NCBI GenBank assembly: GCA_019912685.1
Contig: JAIOII010001304.1
Location: 1 to 32,081 of the forward strand
Direction of reading: 5' to 3'
DNA length: 32,081 nucleotides
Source of the DNA: Kofleriaceae bacterium
GTDB taxonomy: Bacteria > Myxococcota_A > Polyangia > Haliangiales > Haliangiaceae
Made by a program: the position numbers and the translations under genes. Positions 15,545 to 23,827 of the stretch are shown here, piece after piece. Below the pieces are notes generated by a model, which was given only the letters and a program-made list of their open reading frames with translations, did no database searches and was not told the origin of the DNA. Position 1 is the stretch's first letter, and each line of letters opens with the position of its first letter.

Positions 15545-17993
15545 GGTGGGCTCCTGCCAGCGTCGATGTGACGGCCGGGGTCGCGCGCCGCGCCGAGCCC
15601 GGTCGACGGACGAGCTTGGCGAGCTCGAGCACGGTCACCGGCACGAGACCGATCAGCAGCGCTGCGCCGCACTCGGCGAGCGAGATCGGCCCGATGCCGA
15701 ACAGTGCTTGCGCCGCCGGGATGTGGTGGATCCCGAGCTGCAGCAGCACTGACACGGCGATGACGCCGAGCAGCTTGAGGTTGCCGAACACGCCGGTCTG
15801 CCAGAACACGCGGGTCTCGCTACGCGCCGCGAAGGCGCGGAACAGCTCGCCGAACACGAGCACCGAGAAGGCGAGGTTCCGTGCGGTATCGAGCCCGGAG
15901 CGCGGCAGCACCCACGCGAAGGTCGCGAGCGTGACAGTTGCTTGGAGGAGACCGGTCAGGCCGATGCGAGACCACTCGCGGCGGCCGAGGAGCGGCGCAT
16001 CTGGTCGCCGCGGCGGACGCGCGAGCGTGTCGCTCTCCGGCGGATCCATCACGAGCGCGAGGGCCGGGAATCCGTCGGTCACGAGGTTGATCCACAGGAT
16101 CTGGAGCGGCAGGAGCGGCAGCGGCAGCCCCATGAACGCGGCGCCGAGCATCACCAGGAGCTCACCTGCGTTGCCCGCGAGCAGGTAGACGAGCGTCTTC
16201 TTGATGTTGTCGTAGATCGCGCGCCCCTCCCGCACCGCCGCGATGATGCTGGCGAAGTTGTCGTCGGTCAGGATCATCGAGGACGCCTCGCGCGTGACCT
16301 CGGTGCCGGTCTTACCCATCGCGATCCCGATGTGGGCGGTGCGCAACGCCGGCGCGTCGTTCACGCCGTCACCGGTCATCGCGACGATCTCGCCGCGCTC
16401 CTTCCAGGCACGAACGATCCGCAGCTTGTCTTCGGGCGTCGCGCGCGCGTGCACCCGCTCCTCGATCGGATCGCCGTCGATCACCAGACCGAGTTCGGTC
16501 GCGATCGCCCGCGCGGTGACCGGGTGGTCGCCCGTGATCATCACCGTGCGGATCCCGGCGCGACGCGCATTCGCGATCGCCTCGATCGCCTCGGTGCGCG
16601 GCGGATCGGCCATCCCGACGAGCCCGACCAGCTCGAGATCCTCCTCGCCGTCTCCCGCGCCGGTCGCGATGGCGAGCACGCGCAGACCGCGCGCCGCCAT
16701 GTCCTGGTGAGACGCGTCGGCGCGAACGGGCGCGACGCGGCAGCGGGGCAGGATCACGTCGAACGCGCCCTTGACGTAGGCGACCCCGTCGGCGCGCACG
16801 ACGGTCATCCGCTTGCGGTCGGCGTCAAACGGGATGGTCGAGCGCCGCGGTGTCGCCGCTTCGATCGCAGCCCGCTCGATGCCCCGGGACCGCGCCGCCG
16901 CCAGGATCGCGAGCTCCGTTGGATCGCCGGTGCCGGTCTCCGGGGTGTCGCCGAGCTCGGCGTCGCAGCACGCGGTCGCCGCGCGCAGCACGGCGCCATG
17001 GTCGTCACCCCAGATCTCGCGCACCGCCATCCGCCCGGTGGTCAGCGTGCCGGTCTTGTCGGTGCAGATGACCGTCGTGCAGCCGAGCGTCTCGACCGCG
17101 GGAAGCCTGCGGACGAGGACGTGGCGCGACGCCATGCGCTGGACGCCGACCGCGAGCGCGATCGTGACCACCGCGGTCATTCCCTCGGGCACCGCGGCCA
17201 CCGCGAGCGAGACCGACGACAGGAGGACCTCGAGCCAGGGTCGCTCCTGCACGACGCCAACCGCGGCGATCACGACGACGATCGCGACGCACGCGATCAC
17301 CAGCCAGCGACCGACGCCGGCGAGCTGAACTTGGAGCGGCGTGGTCTCGGATTCCGTCTGATTCAGGAGATGCGCGATCGACCCGAGCTGCGTTCGCATT
17401 CCCGTCGCGAGCACCGTCGCGCGGCCGGTGCCGGTCGCCACCACCGTGCCCATGAACACCTGACCGATGCGCTCGGCGAGCGGCGCCGCCGGGTCGTCGT
17501 CGTGCACGCGCTTGTCGACGGGCAGGCTCTCGCCGGTCAGCGCCGCCTCGTTGGTGCCGAGTCGGTTCGCCTCGTCGAGCCCTGCGTCGGCGGCGACGAT
17601 GTCGCCGGCCTCGAGCAGGAGGACGTCGCCGACGACCACTTCTCGCGCGGGGATCTCGACGGCGCGCCCGTCGCGGATGACCCGCGCGTGCGGCGCCGTC
17701 ATCGCGCGCAGGGCGAGGATCGCCCGCTCGGCGCGGTGCTCCTGCACGTAGCCGACGATCCCGTTGATCACGAGGATCGCCGCGATCGCAATCGCGTCCC
17801 CGGCTTCCCCGAGCGCGAGCGCCACCGTCCCGGCGACGGCCAACAGCGCCGACATCACGCCGGTGAACTGCCGAGCGAAGATCCGCCAGGCCGGCGTCCC
17901 ATCGGCGCGGCGCAGCTCGTTTGGACCGTCGGTAGCGAGCCGCGCGGTGGCGTCGCTCGCGGTCAGCCCGCGGGGTGCTGCAGACATGGTCAT
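15537..17993 (-). CDS. P2-type cation-translocating ATPase (Ca2+-like)
   Basis: 818-residue P-type ATPase with N-terminal cation-ATPase domain, actuator TGESLPVD (about 153-160), membrane motif AAVPEGM (267-272; the Glu is a cation ligand in Ca2+ pumps), phosphorylated Asp 312 in CTDKTGTLT, hinge TGDGVNDAPAL, and a C-terminal four-helix cation-ATPase domain. No heavy-metal CPC or His motif is present, separating it from CopA. Ca2+ or another alkali/alkaline-earth ion is likely. The ATG at 17993 (or 17987) follows a sigma-54-type promoter at 18007-18022. In mycobacteria a P2-type pump (CtpF) belongs to the hypoxia regulon, a parallel worth noting. Confidence 0.92.
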   Translation of the reverse strand: MTMSAAPRGLTASDATARLATDGPNELRRADGTPAWRIFARQFTGVMSALLAVAGTVALALGEAGDAIAIAAILVINGIVGYVQEHRAERAILALRAMTAPHARVIRDGRAVEIPAREVVVGDVLLLEAGDIVAADAGLDEANRLGTNEAALTGESLPVDKRVHDDDPAAPLAERIGQVFMGTVVATGTGRATVLATGMRTQLGSIAHLLNQTESETTPLQVQLAGVGRWLVIACVAIVVVIAAVGVVQERPWLEVLLSSVSLAVAAVPEGMTAVVTIALAVGVQRMASRHVLVRRLPAVETLGCTTVICTDKTGTLTTGRMAVREIWGDDHGAVLRAATACCDAELGDTPETGTGDPTELAILAAARSRGIERAAIEAATPRRSTIPFDADRKRMTVVRADGVAYVKGAFDVILPRCRVAPVRADASHQDMAARGLRVLAIATGAGDGEEDLELVGLVGMADPPRTEAIEAIANARRAGIRTVMITGDHPVTARAIATELGLVIDGDPIEERVHARATPEDKLRIVRAWKERGEIVAMTGDGVNDAPALRTAHIGIAMGKTGTEVTREASSMILTDDNFASIIAAVREGRAIYDNIKKTLVYLLAGNAGELLVMLGAAFMGLPLPLLPLQILWINLVTDGFPALALVMDPPESDTLARPPRRPDAPLLGRREWSRIGLTGLLQATVTLATFAWVLPRSGLDTARNLAFSVLVFGELFRAFAARSETRVFWQTGVFGNLKLLGVIAVSVLLQLGIHHIPAAQALFGIGPISLAECGAALLIGLVPVTVLELAKLVRRPGSARRATPAVTSTLAGAHHG

Positions 17994-18006
17994 CGAACCG
18001 AGTCAG

Positions 18007-18022
18007 TGCCAGCGGCGTGCCG
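18007..18022 (-). promoter_or_regulatory. Sigma-54-type promoter of the cation ATPase operon
   Basis: Minus-strand CGGCACGCCGCTGGCA keeps GGCACG and GG-N10-GC, but the -12 box reads TGGCA. The predicted start is about three bases before the ATG at 17993. Confidence 0.58.
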
Positions 18023-18028
18023 CGTCGT

Positions 18029-18045
18029 GTGACCACCGCGGTCAC
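18029..18045. promoter_or_regulatory. Shared dyad operator, site 7
   Basis: Perfect GTGAC-caccgcg-GTCAC, centre 16-17 bp upstream of the ATPase promoter GG. Confidence 0.8.
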
Positions 18046-18196
18046 GCAGGGCAGCACGAGAATGTAGAGATCCGCCGGAGTTCCGACACCAACGCGCACA
18101 CGCTGCGGGGCCGGCCGATGCCCCCGCACGAATTGCGCGTGGAGACCGCCGCGGATTCCATCGAGCTCGACGACCACGCACACGGTGATCACGACC

Positions 18197-18212
18197 TGGC
18201 CTCCGCTATGCA
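18197..18212 (+). promoter_or_regulatory. Possible weak sigma-54-type promoter
   Basis: TGGCCTCCGCTATGCA has GG-N10-GC and TGCA but a poor -24 tail. If used, its start near 18223 would put the 18268-18284 dyad inside the leader. Confidence 0.3.
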
Positions 18213-18267
18213 CATATCGGTCACTGCGCCGCGCAGCACTGATCGACCGTAACCGAACGACCACGGT

Positions 18268-18284
18268 GTGACCGCCGACGTCAC
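18268..18284. promoter_or_regulatory. Shared dyad operator, site 8
   Basis: Perfect GTGAC-cgccgac-GTCAC, only 12 bp before the ATG at 18297. A GTAAC half-site lies exactly 19 bp upstream (18249-18253), echoing the tandem pattern elsewhere. Confidence 0.75.
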
Positions 18285-18296
18285 ACGAGGAGACCG

Positions 18297-19658
18297 ATGG
18301 ACAACCTTCAGCTCACGTTTCATGGCGCCGCCGGGACGGTCACGGGCGCCCGCTTCCTCGTCGAAGGGCGCGGAACGCGACTGCTCCTCGACGGTGGACT
18401 GTTCCAGGGACTGGGCGCCGCGGAGCGCAACCACCCGCGCCCACCGGCGAGCTGGACGCGCCTCGACGGTGTGATCCTCAGCCACGCGCACCTGGATCAC
18501 TCCGGCTACTTGCCCGTGCTCGTCCGCGCCGGATACCGCAGCGCGATCCACTGCACACACGCGACCGCGGACATGGTCGCGCTGATCCTGCGTGACGCGG
18601 CGCGCTTGCAGCGCGAGGCGGCGCGGCGAGACGGTCTCGACGACGAGCTTTACGACGAGGACGATATCGAGCAGCTCCTGTCGCAGATCGTGACGCACGC
18701 GTACGGCGCGACCTTCCCCGTCGGTGCGCTCGAGGCGCGGCTTCGTCGCGCCGGGCACATCCTCGGCTCGGCGACGATCGAGCTCCGCGAGCCCCAGGCT
18801 GACGTCGCCACCCTCCTCTACTCCGGCGACCTCGGACGCGCACGCCACCCGATGCTTCGCGCCCCCGACGACGCGCCTGGTGCCCGGACCCTCCTCGTCG
18901 AGTCGACGTACGGCGATCGCATCCATCCGGCCGATCCGCTGACTGCGCTCGCCGACGAGATCAACCGCGTCGTCGACCGCGGGGGATCGATCGTGATCCC
19001 GACCTTCGCGATCGGTCGCGCCCAGGAGATCCTGTGGCACCTGCGCCGTCTCGAGGACGACCGTCGCATCCCGACCCTGCCGGTCGTGCTCGACTCACCG
19101 ATGGCGATCGACGCGACCGATCTCTTCTGCCGCTTCCCGGAGGAGCACAACCTCGAGATGGAGGCGCTCATGGACGCGCGGCGCTGCCCGCTCTGCTGCA
19201 CGCGCTTCGAGATGTCGCGCACGCCCGAGGAGTCGCGCCGGCTCGCGCGCCGCCACGGCCCGGTGATCATTCTCGCCGGCAGCGGAATGGTCACCGGCGG
19301 GCGCGTCGGTCGGCACCTCGCGCGCCTCCTGCCCGACCGCCGGAACGGCGTCCTCTTCGTCGGGTTCCAGGCGCGCGGCACTCCCGGACGCGCGCTCGTC
19401 GACGGCGCCGAACAGATCGAGCTCGGCGGAGAGCCGGTGCCGGTCCGCGCGAGCATCGCGTCGATCGGCGGCCTGTCCGCCCACGCCGACGCGCCCGAGA
19501 TCATCGAATGGCTCCATCGCTGGACCAACGCGCCCGCGCACACGTACGTCGTCCACGGCGAGCCCGAGGCGGCGAGCGCGATGGCGAACCGGATCACGAC
19601 CGAGCTCGCTTGGCCGGCCACGGTTGCCGAGCTCGGTGCGGAGGTGAATCTGCCATGA
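18297..19658 (+). CDS. Beta-CASP metallo-beta-lactamase-fold RNase-like protein
   Basis: 453 residues, the usual length for the YSH1/CPSF73-like group of bacterial metallo-beta-lactamase exonucleases. The metal-binding motif LSHAHLDHSG (His 63, His 65, Asp 67, His 68) is complete. A later metal-ligand segment AGHILGSA, YSGDLGR, and the beta-CASP segments VESTYGDR, IPTFAIGRAQEIL and GSGMVTGGR follow, with a C-terminal GLSAHAD and TYVVHGEP. It is predicted to degrade or process RNA with two zinc ions. GAGGAG stands just before the ATG. The next gene overlaps it by four bases (ATGA). This protein type often accompanies P-type ATPases in bacterial low-oxygen stress clusters. Confidence 0.92.
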   Translation: MDNLQLTFHGAAGTVTGARFLVEGRGTRLLLDGGLFQGLGAAERNHPRPPASWTRLDGVILSHAHLDHSGYLPVLVRAGYRSAIHCTHATADMVALILRDAARLQREAARRDGLDDELYDEDDIEQLLSQIVTHAYGATFPVGALEARLRRAGHILGSATIELREPQADVATLLYSGDLGRARHPMLRAPDDAPGARTLLVESTYGDRIHPADPLTALADEINRVVDRGGSIVIPTFAIGRAQEILWHLRRLEDDRRIPTLPVVLDSPMAIDATDLFCRFPEEHNLEMEALMDARRCPLCCTRFEMSRTPEESRRLARRHGPVIILAGSGMVTGGRVGRHLARLLPDRRNGVLFVGFQARGTPGRALVDGAEQIELGGEPVPVRASIASIGGLSAHADAPEIIEWLHRWTNAPAHTYVVHGEPEAASAMANRITTELAWPATVAELGAEVNLP

Positions 19659-20266
19659 TCGAGGACTTCAACCTCAAGAAGGTGACGTCGCCGCTGCTCC
19701 TGCACCTGATCGGCCGCGAGCTGCCGATGCCGCGCCTGTTCCTGTGGCGCTGCAAGCTGACCGTCGGGCGCCTCAAGAGGCGGATCGACCCGCGGTTCCC
19801 GGCGGAGCTCGTCGACCTCGTCGCCCTGCCGGTCTGGGTCTACATGCACCTGAAGGAGCGACTCGGTCCCGAGAAGGCGTTCGAGATCATGCGCGTCGCG
19901 ATCCTGACCGGCGGGCTCGCCAAGTGGAACCTGCAGTTCGACACCGTCGCGGTGCCCAGGACGTTCGAGAACCTGTGCGCGCAGGAGAAGCGCATGAACG
20001 ATACCGGCATCACGCGCTGGAACACGCTCGACGTCGTCGAGCAGACCGACCGCCGCTTCGAGCTCAAGGTGACGCGCTGCCTCTACCACGAGCTCGCATG
20101 CTCGCTCGGCGTCCCCGAGCTCACGCCGGTGATGTGCGGCATCGACAACGCCGCCAACAACTCGTACCTCGCCGACCACGTCGTCTTCCACCGCGGCGGC
20201 CCCGGCCACCGCATCTCCGACGGAGCCAAGGAGTGCCGGTTCGTCTGGGAACGCACGGATGTCTAG
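19655..20266 (+). CDS. L-2-amino-thiazoline-4-carboxylic acid hydrolase-like protein (copy 2)
   Basis: 203 residues, translationally coupled to the RNase-like gene (ATGA overlap). The C-terminal half shows the family signature in full: VTRCLYHELACSLGVPEL, a Cys-x-x-Asp segment (MCGIDNAANN), VVFHRGGPG and GAKECRFVW. It is clearly more divergent from copy 1 (14304-14930) than a recent duplicate would be. Substrate unknown; the literature activity on ATC should not be assumed. Its TAG overlaps that of the convergent AAA-type gene within CTAG. Confidence 0.82.
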   Translation: MIEDFNLKKVTSPLLLHLIGRELPMPRLFLWRCKLTVGRLKRRIDPRFPAELVDLVALPVWVYMHLKERLGPEKAFEIMRVAILTGGLAKWNLQFDTVAVPRTFENLCAQEKRMNDTGITRWNTLDVVEQTDRRFELKVTRCLYHELACSLGVPELTPVMCGIDNAANNSYLADHVVFHRGGPGHRISDGAKECRFVWERTDV

Positions 20267-20886
20267 ACGCAGTCTTCGTCCGATACGCGACCGGGGCCGT
20301 GCCCGCGACAGCACGCGGGCAGCTCGCGGCGGATCGCGTCGAGCGTCGCCTCGACCTTGTGCAGGAACGTATCGGCGGGCTCGATGATCGTCCGGTTCGG
20401 ATGCGCGGCCCAGACCTCGCGGATGCGTTCGTCGAGGAGCGCCGCCTCCTCGGCGGTCTCTCGCCTGACGGGGTTCGAGTGATCGTAGCCCTGCAACGCC
20501 GCCGGGGTCCGCAGATGGATCACCGCGACGTAGCGAGCGAGCTCGTCGGCGTGCGTGGTGCCGACCTCGGTCCAGAACGACTCCGGCGGCGGCAGCCAGT
20601 ACGCGAGGCCGTCGACGGTCCCGCGATCGCACAGGACGATGGCGGACTCCTGCTCCTCGACGGCGATCCGCTCGAGCTCGGCCTGGACCCGGTAGATCGC
20701 GCGCTGCGCGCCCGCGCGGTTCGGCGCCGTGTCGCGTCGAGGGAATCCGCCCTGGAAGAGGACGCTCGCGGCCTCCGGCAGGACCCGCACGTGTCGGCAG
20801 AACGATTGCCGGATCACCTCCAGGACGGCGGTCTTCCCAGCGCCGGGACCGCCGGTCAGGGCGATCCGCTTGGGGCTATGCACCAT
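20263..20886 (-). CDS. AAA-type P-loop NTPase (NadR/Ttd14-like)
   Basis: 207 residues from the ATG at 20886. The P-loop is complete at the very start (TGGPGAGKT, 11-19). An ARG-type block ALTGGP, EAASVLFQGGFP, a probable Walker B strand (AIVLCDRGTVDGLAYW) and an arginine-rich lid (HLRTPAALQGYDHSNPVRRET) follow. These features fit the small AAA_28/NadR-like kinases that phosphorylate small molecules; the substrate is unknown. A sigma-54-type promoter lies at 20927-20942, about 30 bases upstream of the predicted leader start. No dyad operator was seen. It is divergent from the histidine kinase. Confidence 0.82.
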   Translation of the reverse strand: MVHSPKRIALTGGPGAGKTAVLEVIRQSFCRHVRVLPEAASVLFQGGFPRRDTAPNRAGAQRAIYRVQAELERIAVEEQESAIVLCDRGTVDGLAYWLPPPESFWTEVGTTHADELARYVAVIHLRTPAALQGYDHSNPVRRETAEEAALLDERIREVWAAHPNRTIIEPADTFLHKVEATLDAIRRELPACCRGHGPGRVSDEDCV

Positions 20887-20926
20887 CCGGGAACATTCGC
20901 AATCCGGTCGCATCGACCGGGGATCC

Positions 20927-20942
20927 TGCAACCTCCACGCCC
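20927..20942 (-). promoter_or_regulatory. Sigma-54-type promoter of the AAA-type NTPase
   Basis: Minus-strand GGGCGTGGAGGTTGCA keeps GGC, TTGCA and GG-N10-GC. The predicted start is about 20916, with a 30-base leader. Confidence 0.58.
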
Positions 20943-20951
20943 GGCCCGGGC

Positions 20952-22436
20952 ATGTATGGTTCGGAGGTGACCCTGTCCCGGGCTCGATCCACCACGGCGC
21001 GGCGCATCGTGCTTGCGTTCGGCGCGGTGCTGCTGCTCTTCGCGGCCGCGCTCGTCGTGATCGTCGTGGGTCTCCAGAAGATCGGCGACGCCGAGGAGAA
21101 GGTCCGCCGCCTCGATCATGCCAAACACGCCGGTCACTACGCTGCCGGCCTGGCGCGCGAGCAGTACATCCACCAGGCGCACACGCTACTCGAGTGGAAC
21201 GAGTCGCACCTGCCGCACTACTACGAGGTCGCGGTCGAGGCGCGCGAGGCGACCGAGCACCTGTCCCACCAGGTTCACCGCCCCGAGGCCAGGAAGATCG
21301 CCACGCTCGTCGCCGAGAGCGATCGCCGGTTCCGCGAGGAGGTCCTGCCCGCGATCGCGGCGAATCGCCGCGACCGCATCGCCGAGCTCCATGAGATGAC
21401 CGAGCACCCGGTCGAGGAGGTGGTCGCCCTCAACGAGGCGCTCAACCGCTCTCTCGAGGCGGAGGCCGACACGGCGCAGCGGCGCGCCGAGCTGATCCGC
21501 TCACGTGCCCAGATCGCGGTCTTCGTCTGCTTCGCGCTCGCGATCGCCCTGGCGCTCGCGGTCGGCGGCTACCTCATGCGATCGATCTCGCGCCCGGTCG
21601 CCGCGTTGCGCGCCGGCGCGGTGAAGATCGGCTCCGGCGACCTGTCGGCGCGGGTCGGCCTGCGCGGCGACGACGAGCTCGCGGAGCTGGCGGGCGTCTT
21701 CGATCGCATGGCCGAGGACCTCGGCCGTCACCAGGCCGAGCTGCTCGAGGCGCACCGGCTGGCATCGATCGGACAGGTGGCCTCCGGCGTCGCCCACGAG
21801 ATCAACAACCCGCTCGGCGTCATGCTCGGCTACCTGACCCTGCTCCGCCGCGACGCCGCGATCGGCGAGCGCGAGGAGCTACGCATCCTCGAGGACGAGA
21901 CGCGCCAGTGCCAGGCGATCGTCGTCGGCCTCCTCGACCTCGCCCGACCTCCGCACCTGCAGCGCAGCGACGTCGACCTTGGCGAGCTCGCCCGCGACGC
22001 GACCGACCGCCTCGCCGAGAGCGGCCGCAGCGAGGGTGTCACGGTTCGCGTCCGCGACAGCGCGCCCGTGCAGGTCTCCGCCGACGAGGGCAAGCTGCGA
22101 CAGATCGTGATGAACCTGGTCGGCAACGCGGTCGAGGCGGTGCGCGAGGGCGGTGCGGCGGCGCCCGAGGTCGAGATCTCGTGGGAGCGTCGCGGCGAGC
22201 GCGCCGCGCTACATGTCGACGACCGTGGTCCGGGAATCTCCGCCGACGTGCGCGCCCGCCTCTTCCAGCCGTTCTTCACCACCCGCGCGCGGGGCCATGG
22301 GCTCGGTCTCGCGATCGCCCGTACGCTCGCGCGCGCGCATGGCGGCGACATCGAGCTCAACGATCGAACCGACGGTCCCGGTACCCGCGCGACCGTCTGG
22401 GTGCCCGCCGAGTCAGGCCAGGAGGAATCAGCATGA
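20952..22436 (+). CDS. Sensor histidine kinase with a His-rich periplasmic domain
   Basis: 494 residues. Transmembrane helices at about 18-40 and 187-209 flank a helical periplasmic sensor domain of roughly 145 residues. A HAMP linker (RPVAALRAGAVKIGSGDLS) follows, then the dimerisation/phosphoacceptor helix with His 282 (SGVAHEINNPLG) and an ATPase domain with N box (NLVGNAVEAV), DDRGPGIS and GHGLGLAIARTLA. The sensor part has twelve histidines, including HAKHAGH (56-62), HQAH (74-77) and HLPH (86-89), plus Trp and Tyr, suggesting a bound metal or haem. The NtrB-like kinase core matches the sigma-54 regulator that follows with a four-base overlap. The start codon at 20952 has weak upstream signals. 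Confidence 0.93.
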   Translation: MYGSEVTLSRARSTTARRIVLAFGAVLLLFAAALVVIVVGLQKIGDAEEKVRRLDHAKHAGHYAAGLAREQYIHQAHTLLEWNESHLPHYYEVAVEAREATEHLSHQVHRPEARKIATLVAESDRRFREEVLPAIAANRRDRIAELHEMTEHPVEEVVALNEALNRSLEAEADTAQRRAELIRSRAQIAVFVCFALAIALALAVGGYLMRSISRPVAALRAGAVKIGSGDLSARVGLRGDDELAELAGVFDRMAEDLGRHQAELLEAHRLASIGQVASGVAHEINNPLGVMLGYLTLLRRDAAIGEREELRILEDETRQCQAIVVGLLDLARPPHLQRSDVDLGELARDATDRLAESGRSEGVTVRVRDSAPVQVSADEGKLRQIVMNLVGNAVEAVREGGAAAPEVEISWERRGERAALHVDDRGPGISADVRARLFQPFFTTRARGHGLGLAIARTLARAHGGDIELNDRTDGPGTRATVWVPAESGQEESA

Positions 22437-23827
22437 TCAAGGCCCGCGTGCTCGTCGCCGACGACAAGGAGAACTTCATCAAGCTGCTCCGCCGCATCCT
22501 CCCCGAGGACCGCTTCGACGTCACGCCCGCGGAGGACGGAGCACGCGCGATGGCGCTTCTCGCCGCCGGCAGCTTCGACGTCGTCGTCAGCGACATCCGC
22601 ATGCCGGGCGCCGACGGCATGGCGGTGCTGCAGGAGGCGAAGGCGCGCGATCCCGACGTCGAGGTCGTCCTGATGACGGCCTACGCGACGATCCCCGCGG
22701 CGGTCGATGCGATGCGCCAGGGCGCGTTCGACTACCTGGCGAAGCCGTTCGAGCCCGACGAGGCGCTCCTGATCGTCGAGCGCGCGCTCGAGCGGCGGCG
22801 GCTGCGCCAGGAGGCGCGCGACCTGCGGCGCGCGCTCGAGGGCACGCAGCGGATCGATAACCTGGTCGCGAAGAGCCCCGCGATGGCGCCGGTCCTCGCG
22901 CTCGTGCACCGCGCCGCCGCGAGCGACGCGACGGTGCTGATCACCGGCGAGAGCGGCACCGGCAAGGAGGTGGTCGCCCGCGCGATCCACAGCTCCGGCG
23001 AACGGAAGACCAAGCCGTTCGTCGCGGTCAATTGCGGCGCCATCCCCGAGACGCTCCTCGAGAGCGAGCTGTTCGGGCACGCCAAGGGCGCCTTCACCGG
23101 TGCCAACGCCGAGCACCGCGGCCTCTTCGAGGAGGCGAACGGCGGAACGATCCTCCTCGACGAGATCGCCGACCTGCCGCTGGCGATGCAGGTCAAGCTC
23201 AACCGCGTCCTCCAGGAGAAGAAGATCCGCCGGGTCGGCGCCACCGACGAGCGACCGGTGGACGCGCGCGTGATCACCGCGACCAACGTCGACCTCAAGA
23301 CGCGGGTCGCGGAGGGCAAGTTCCGCGAGGACCTCTACTACCGGATCAACGTCCTCGGGCTGGTGTTGCCGCCGCTACGCGAGCGCCGCGAGGACATCCC
23401 CGCGCTCGCCGCGTTCCTCCTCGAGAAGCACCGCCGGCACGGCGTCCCCGAGGGGTTCACGGCCGACGCGCTGACCGCGCTGGTCCAGTACGGCTGGCCC
23501 GGCAACGTCCGCGAGCTCGAGAACGCGATCGAGCGCGCCATCGCCGTCACCGACGGCCCGCGGATCGAGCTCGAGGCGCTGCCGGACGAGGTCGCGGCGA
23601 CCTTGCGCCCGCGGATCACCCGCGGGACCGAGAGCCGGCTCACCTACCGCGAGGTCGTCGACCTGGCCCGCGACCGCGCTTCACGCGAGTACCTGATCGC
23701 GCTGATGCGCGAGCTCGGCGGCAACGTCACCGAGGCGTCGCGCCGCGCCGGAATGGAGCGCGAGAGCCTGCACCGCCTGCTCAAGCGCTACGGCGTCCGC
23801 TCCGAGGACTTCAAGCCGCGCGAGTGA
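22433..23827 (+). CDS. Sigma-54-dependent response regulator (NtrC family)
   Basis: 464 residues in three domains. The receiver has acidic residues D10/D11, phosphoacceptor D54 (VVSDIRMPG) and K104. The AAA+ domain has Walker A GESGTGKE, the sigma-54 contact loop GAFTGA, Walker [10 protein letters not shown] and an arginine finger region. The C-terminal Fis-type helix-turn-helix ends with [20 protein letters not shown]. It is fully equipped to activate sigma-54 RNA polymerase. GGAGG precedes the ATG, which overlaps the kinase stop. It is the best candidate activator for the sigma-54-type promoters in the window. Its DNA-binding domain is shared with the two orphan regulators at 29124-29708 and 30890-31402. 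Its 3' end overlaps the convergent PaaK-like gene by 40 bp. Confidence 0.95.
   Translation: MIKARVLVADDKENFIKLLRRILPEDRFDVTPAEDGARAMALLAAGSFDVVVSDIRMPGADGMAVLQEAKARDPDVEVVLMTAYATIPAAVDAMRQGAFDYLAKPFEPDEALLIVERALERRRLRQEARDLRRALEGTQRIDNLVAKSPAMAPVLALVHRAAASDATVLITGESGTGKEVVARAIHSSGERKTKPFVAVNCGAIPETLLESELFGHAKGAFTGANAEHRGLFEEANGGTILLDEIADLPLAMQVKLNRVLQEKKIRRVGATDERPVDARVITATNVDLKTRVAEGKFREDLYYRINVLGLVLPPLRERREDIPALAAFLLEKHRRHGVPEGFTADALTALVQYGWPGNVRELENAIERAIAVTDGPRIELEALPDEVAATLRPRITRGTESRLTYREVVDLARDRASREYLIALMRELGGNVTEASRRAGMERESLHRLLKRYGVRSEDFKPRE

Larger units (their letters stand above)
17994..18296. other. 303-bp divergent regulatory region
   Basis: No convincing gene. It holds the ATPase promoter and operator (18007-18045), a weak plus-strand sigma-54-like element (18197-18212), a GTAAC half-site (18249-18253) and a full dyad (18268-18284). 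A 44-codon plus-strand frame at 18118-18252 lacks a ribosome binding site. Confidence 0.6.

Noticed and set aside
15942-18032. Plus-strand open frame opposite the P2-type ATPase
   Set aside because: Arg/Asp/His-rich shadow without domains.
18118-18252. 44-codon plus-strand frame in the divergent region
   Set aside because: No ribosome binding site, no domain, and it overlaps regulatory elements.
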